From Candidatus Nanohaloarchaea archaeon (lineage in GTDB: Archaea; EX4484-52; GLR71): a stretch of DNA of 7,570 nucleotides. Where the stretch lies: positions 1 through 7,570 of the forward strand of contig DAOVVY010000038.1 in assembly GCA_030636885.1 (NCBI GenBank). Reading direction: 5' to 3'. The notes beneath the pieces were generated by a model, which worked only from the letters and a program-made list of their open reading frames with translations, ran no database searches and was not told the DNA's origin. The position numbers were made by a program, and so were the translations under genes. Shown one piece after another: positions 5,852 to 7,570 of the stretch; the stretch's first letter is position 1; every line of letters begins with the position of its first letter.

Positions 5852-5855
5852 CACC
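5852..5855 (-). promoter_or_regulatory. Ribosome binding site GGTG that decides the ATPase start
   Basis: AAGGTG is six bases before the ATG at 5845, while the ATG at 5863 has no SD-like bases upstream. A TATATATA-like run near 5902-5912 on the same strand is the likely TATA region. Confidence 0.55.
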
Positions 5856-5945
5856 TTACACATTATCGATTAATTAATATAATTAAGTATTTATCAAGAC
5901 GCAATATATATAGATAATACAACCCCCTAAAAAAATTTACAAAAG

Positions 5946-5953
5946 TATATAAA
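5946..5953 (+). promoter_or_regulatory. TATA box directing a probably leaderless transcript
   Basis: TATATAAA is centred 27 bases before the ATG at 5977, so the transcript should begin at or within a base or two of the start codon. No SD-like sequence precedes this ATG, which agrees with leaderless translation. Confidence 0.6.
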
Positions 5954-5976
5954 ATACAAGATATAATTAAACAAAT

Positions 5977-7083
5977 ATGAAAAACAATAATTTTAATAAC
6001 AATAGTATATACACATTCATAATATCCGCATTAATTCTATTCATCTCTTTTTTTGTCATGAAAATACTTGCATATTTTATCCCAGCATTATGTATCGGTC
6101 TTTTCATAATATATGTCACAAGACCAATCTATGCCACACTTGAAAGATTCATAAAAAATAAAACAATCCCCATAGCAATTACAATAATTATAGTCATATC
6201 CTCAATAGTACTCTTTAGCACATATTTTATCTCAATCGCAACAACAGAAACAACATCAATATTAAACAATCCAACAGTAGCAAACATAATATCCACACAA
6301 TATGACATAAATACCACAGACATACAATCAGAAATATTAAAAGCAATCAATTATAATACAATTATGCTCATTTTAGAAAAACCAGATTTAAGCAATATAC
6401 AAGAATTAAAGACATACTCCTCACAGATAAGTTACACAATAAATACCCTCGTGGGCTTCATATTTAGCTTAGGATACATAATCTTACAATTAATCATTGC
6501 ATTCATGATAGCATTTTATGGTGTACGTGACAGAAAATCAATAACAAAACTCATAACAAATACAGTACCAGACACTCACACAAGATTCATGAAAAAGTTC
6601 ATAAAAGAAATGGACATCTCAATGAACAACATATTTATGGGTATCTTTGTAACCGCAGTACTTACAGGCGCACTCGCATACATAATATTTATTTATTACA
6701 GCATACCATACCCAATACTTCTTGCGACTGCAACTGCAATCCTTACATTAATACCCATCATAGGTGCATGGCTAATATACACCCCAATAAGTATGATAAT
6801 GTTCTTCAGTGGTAATGCTGAAACCGCAATTACATTTTTCATACTGAATCTGATTGTAGTTAGCAGCATACCAGACTGGATAACAAAACCATTAATAGTA
6901 GCAAAAGAGAAGAAGATGAATATACTGATTGTACTTATAAGTTTCATTGGCGGCGCATTCGTTTTTGGTCCAGTAGGATTCATATTAGGTCCAATCATCA
7001 TAGCAATCCCCGCATCAATAATATATATCCTCATACATGACGAAGAAAAAAATAAAACTATATTAACAAGCAAGAAACAATAA
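5977..7083 (+). CDS. AI-2E-family (former UPF0118) multi-pass membrane protein
   Basis: The 368-residue protein has about eight membrane segments: roughly 11-29, 31-47, 64-86, 155-182, 217-240, 243-275, 282-300 and 314-353 (likely two). A polar loop (90-150) separates segments three and four. The layout and the C-terminal glycine-rich signature GGAFVFGPVGFILGPI (325-340), with the preceding PIIGAW (260-265), identify the AI-2E transporter family (PF01594). Members have been linked to export of the quorum signal AI-2 and to Na+/H+ exchange, and in archaea the substrate is unknown; an AI-2 role should not be assumed. It is the first gene of a plus-strand pair: the next gene starts five bases after its stop. 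Translation is probably leaderless. Confidence 0.9.
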   Translation: MKNNNFNNNSIYTFIISALILFISFFVMKILAYFIPALCIGLFIIYVTRPIYATLERFIKNKTIPIAITIIIVISSIVLFSTYFISIATTETTSILNNPTVANIISTQYDINTTDIQSEILKAINYNTIMLILEKPDLSNIQELKTYSSQISYTINTLVGFIFSLGYIILQLIIAFMIAFYGVRDRKSITKLITNTVPDTHTRFMKKFIKEMDISMNNIFMGIFVTAVLTGALAYIIFIYYSIPYPILLATATAILTLIPIIGAWLIYTPISMIMFFSGNAETAITFFILNLIVVSSIPDWITKPLIVAKEKKMNILIVLISFIGGAFVFGPVGFILGPIIIAIPASIIYILIHDEEKNKTILTSKKQ

Positions 7084-7088
7084 ATAAT

Positions 7089-7570
7089 ATGGTTCTTGAA
7101 TCTCTTCTCACAAGCAGACAAATTGAAAAAAAACCAATAGAGATGCTGATATATAGTATAATAGTCACATCAGTTGCCATATGGACTGCCTACATAATAT
7201 TCCCCACATCAGCATCAGTCGTATTCTTATTCCTTACAACAATTGCATTAATACCGGTCATCTATGGTGCAATAAAAGATGATGAAACAAAAGAAGAAAA
7301 TATGAACGACCGAAACATATCACTTGGTTTTTTTGAAAGACACGGCACCATATTAAAAATATACGCATATTTTTTCTTAGGAGTCATAATCACTACATCA
7401 TTCTGGTACACAGTTTTAGATATAACGCAAGCACAAACTATGTTCGCTCTTGAAATTGAAACAACAAAAGCATTAGGTGCATTCAATTCAGACTATGGTT
7501 TTGCAAGCATACTTGCAAATAATCTTAAAGTTCTGATACTTTCATTTTTCGTATCATTTGTCTTTGGTAC
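7089..7570 (+). CDS. SpoIIM/DUF95-family membrane protein (3' end beyond window)
   Basis: The visible 160 residues begin MVLESLLTSRQIEKKP, typical of archaeal DUF95 (COG1300) proteins. Hydrophobic segments lie at about 20-37, 42-62 and 89-109, and a fourth starts near 145. The ILANNLKVLILSFFVSFVFG stretch (141-160) carries the Asn-Asn and Ser-Phe-x-x-Gly pattern that marks the family core just before its most conserved part, which is cut off. Bacterial SpoIIM acts with SpoIID and SpoIIP in remodelling peptidoglycan during engulfment; archaea lack that target, and the archaeal role is unknown. No SD precedes the ATG, and the five-base gap from the AI-2E gene suggests one mRNA and coupled translation. 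Confidence 0.8.
   Translation, partial: MVLESLLTSRQIEKKPIEMLIYSIIVTSVAIWTAYIIFPTSASVVFLFLTTIALIPVIYGAIKDDETKEENMNDRNISLGFFERHGTILKIYAYFFLGVIITTSFWYTVLDITQAQTMFALEIETTKALGAFNSDYGFASILANNLKVLILSFFVSFVFG

Noticed and set aside
6696..7121. Minus-strand open frame of 141 codons with hydrophobic stretches
   Set aside because: It mirrors the AI-2E-family gene, whose family signature and promoter are clear.

Overview
The window looks like archaeal chromosomal DNA. It is AT-rich, with heavy use of ATA for Ile. Several starts follow Shine-Dalgarno sites of the GGTGAT type, which match an archaeal 16S tail. Promoters are TATA boxes (TTTATAAA, TATATATA), and gene ends carry bare T-tracts without hairpins. 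The gene content is a eukaryote/archaea-type glycyl-tRNA synthetase, a single-domain KaiC/Rad55-like ATPase, a class III signal peptide pilin-like protein and a DUF95/SpoIIM membrane protein. Short genes and small unknown membrane proteins suggest a DPANN-type lineage (Woesearchaeota or Pacearchaeota-like), but that placement is inference from style, not a search.

Layout, left to right. (1) A DEAD-box RNA helicase on the minus strand (1-1395) is cut at its C-terminus by the window edge. Its tail is a long Gly/Ser/Arg repeat encoded by GC-rich, DNA-level repeats. (2) A 372-base intergenic region (1396-1767) separates it from a divergent small phasin-like coiled-coil protein (1777-2142, plus). 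(3) Converging on that gene is an unrecognised two-TM membrane protein (2198-2626, minus). (4) A two-gene minus-strand unit (2711-3290) encodes an unrecognised 92-residue protein and then a very small pilin-like protein with eight cysteines. (5) A 333-base region (3291-3623) has an inverted repeat and a TATA box. (6) The glycyl-tRNA synthetase gene (3630-5147, plus) ends five bases from the convergent KaiC-like ATPase gene (5153-5845, minus). (7) A plus-strand pair follows: an AI-2E-family multi-pass membrane protein, probably translated from a leaderless mRNA, and five bases later a SpoIIM/DUF95 membrane protein cut by the right edge.

The genes do not form one obvious pathway. Housekeeping genes (translation, RNA remodelling) alternate with small envelope proteins. 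The best candidate for something undescribed is the 2711-3290 unit: a mature pilin-like protein of about 90 residues whose exposed part carries eight cysteines, encoded 13 bases after a small unknown protein whose own start is preceded by a duplicated GGTGAT-ATG module. No mobile element, CRISPR array, tRNA or rRNA is visible.
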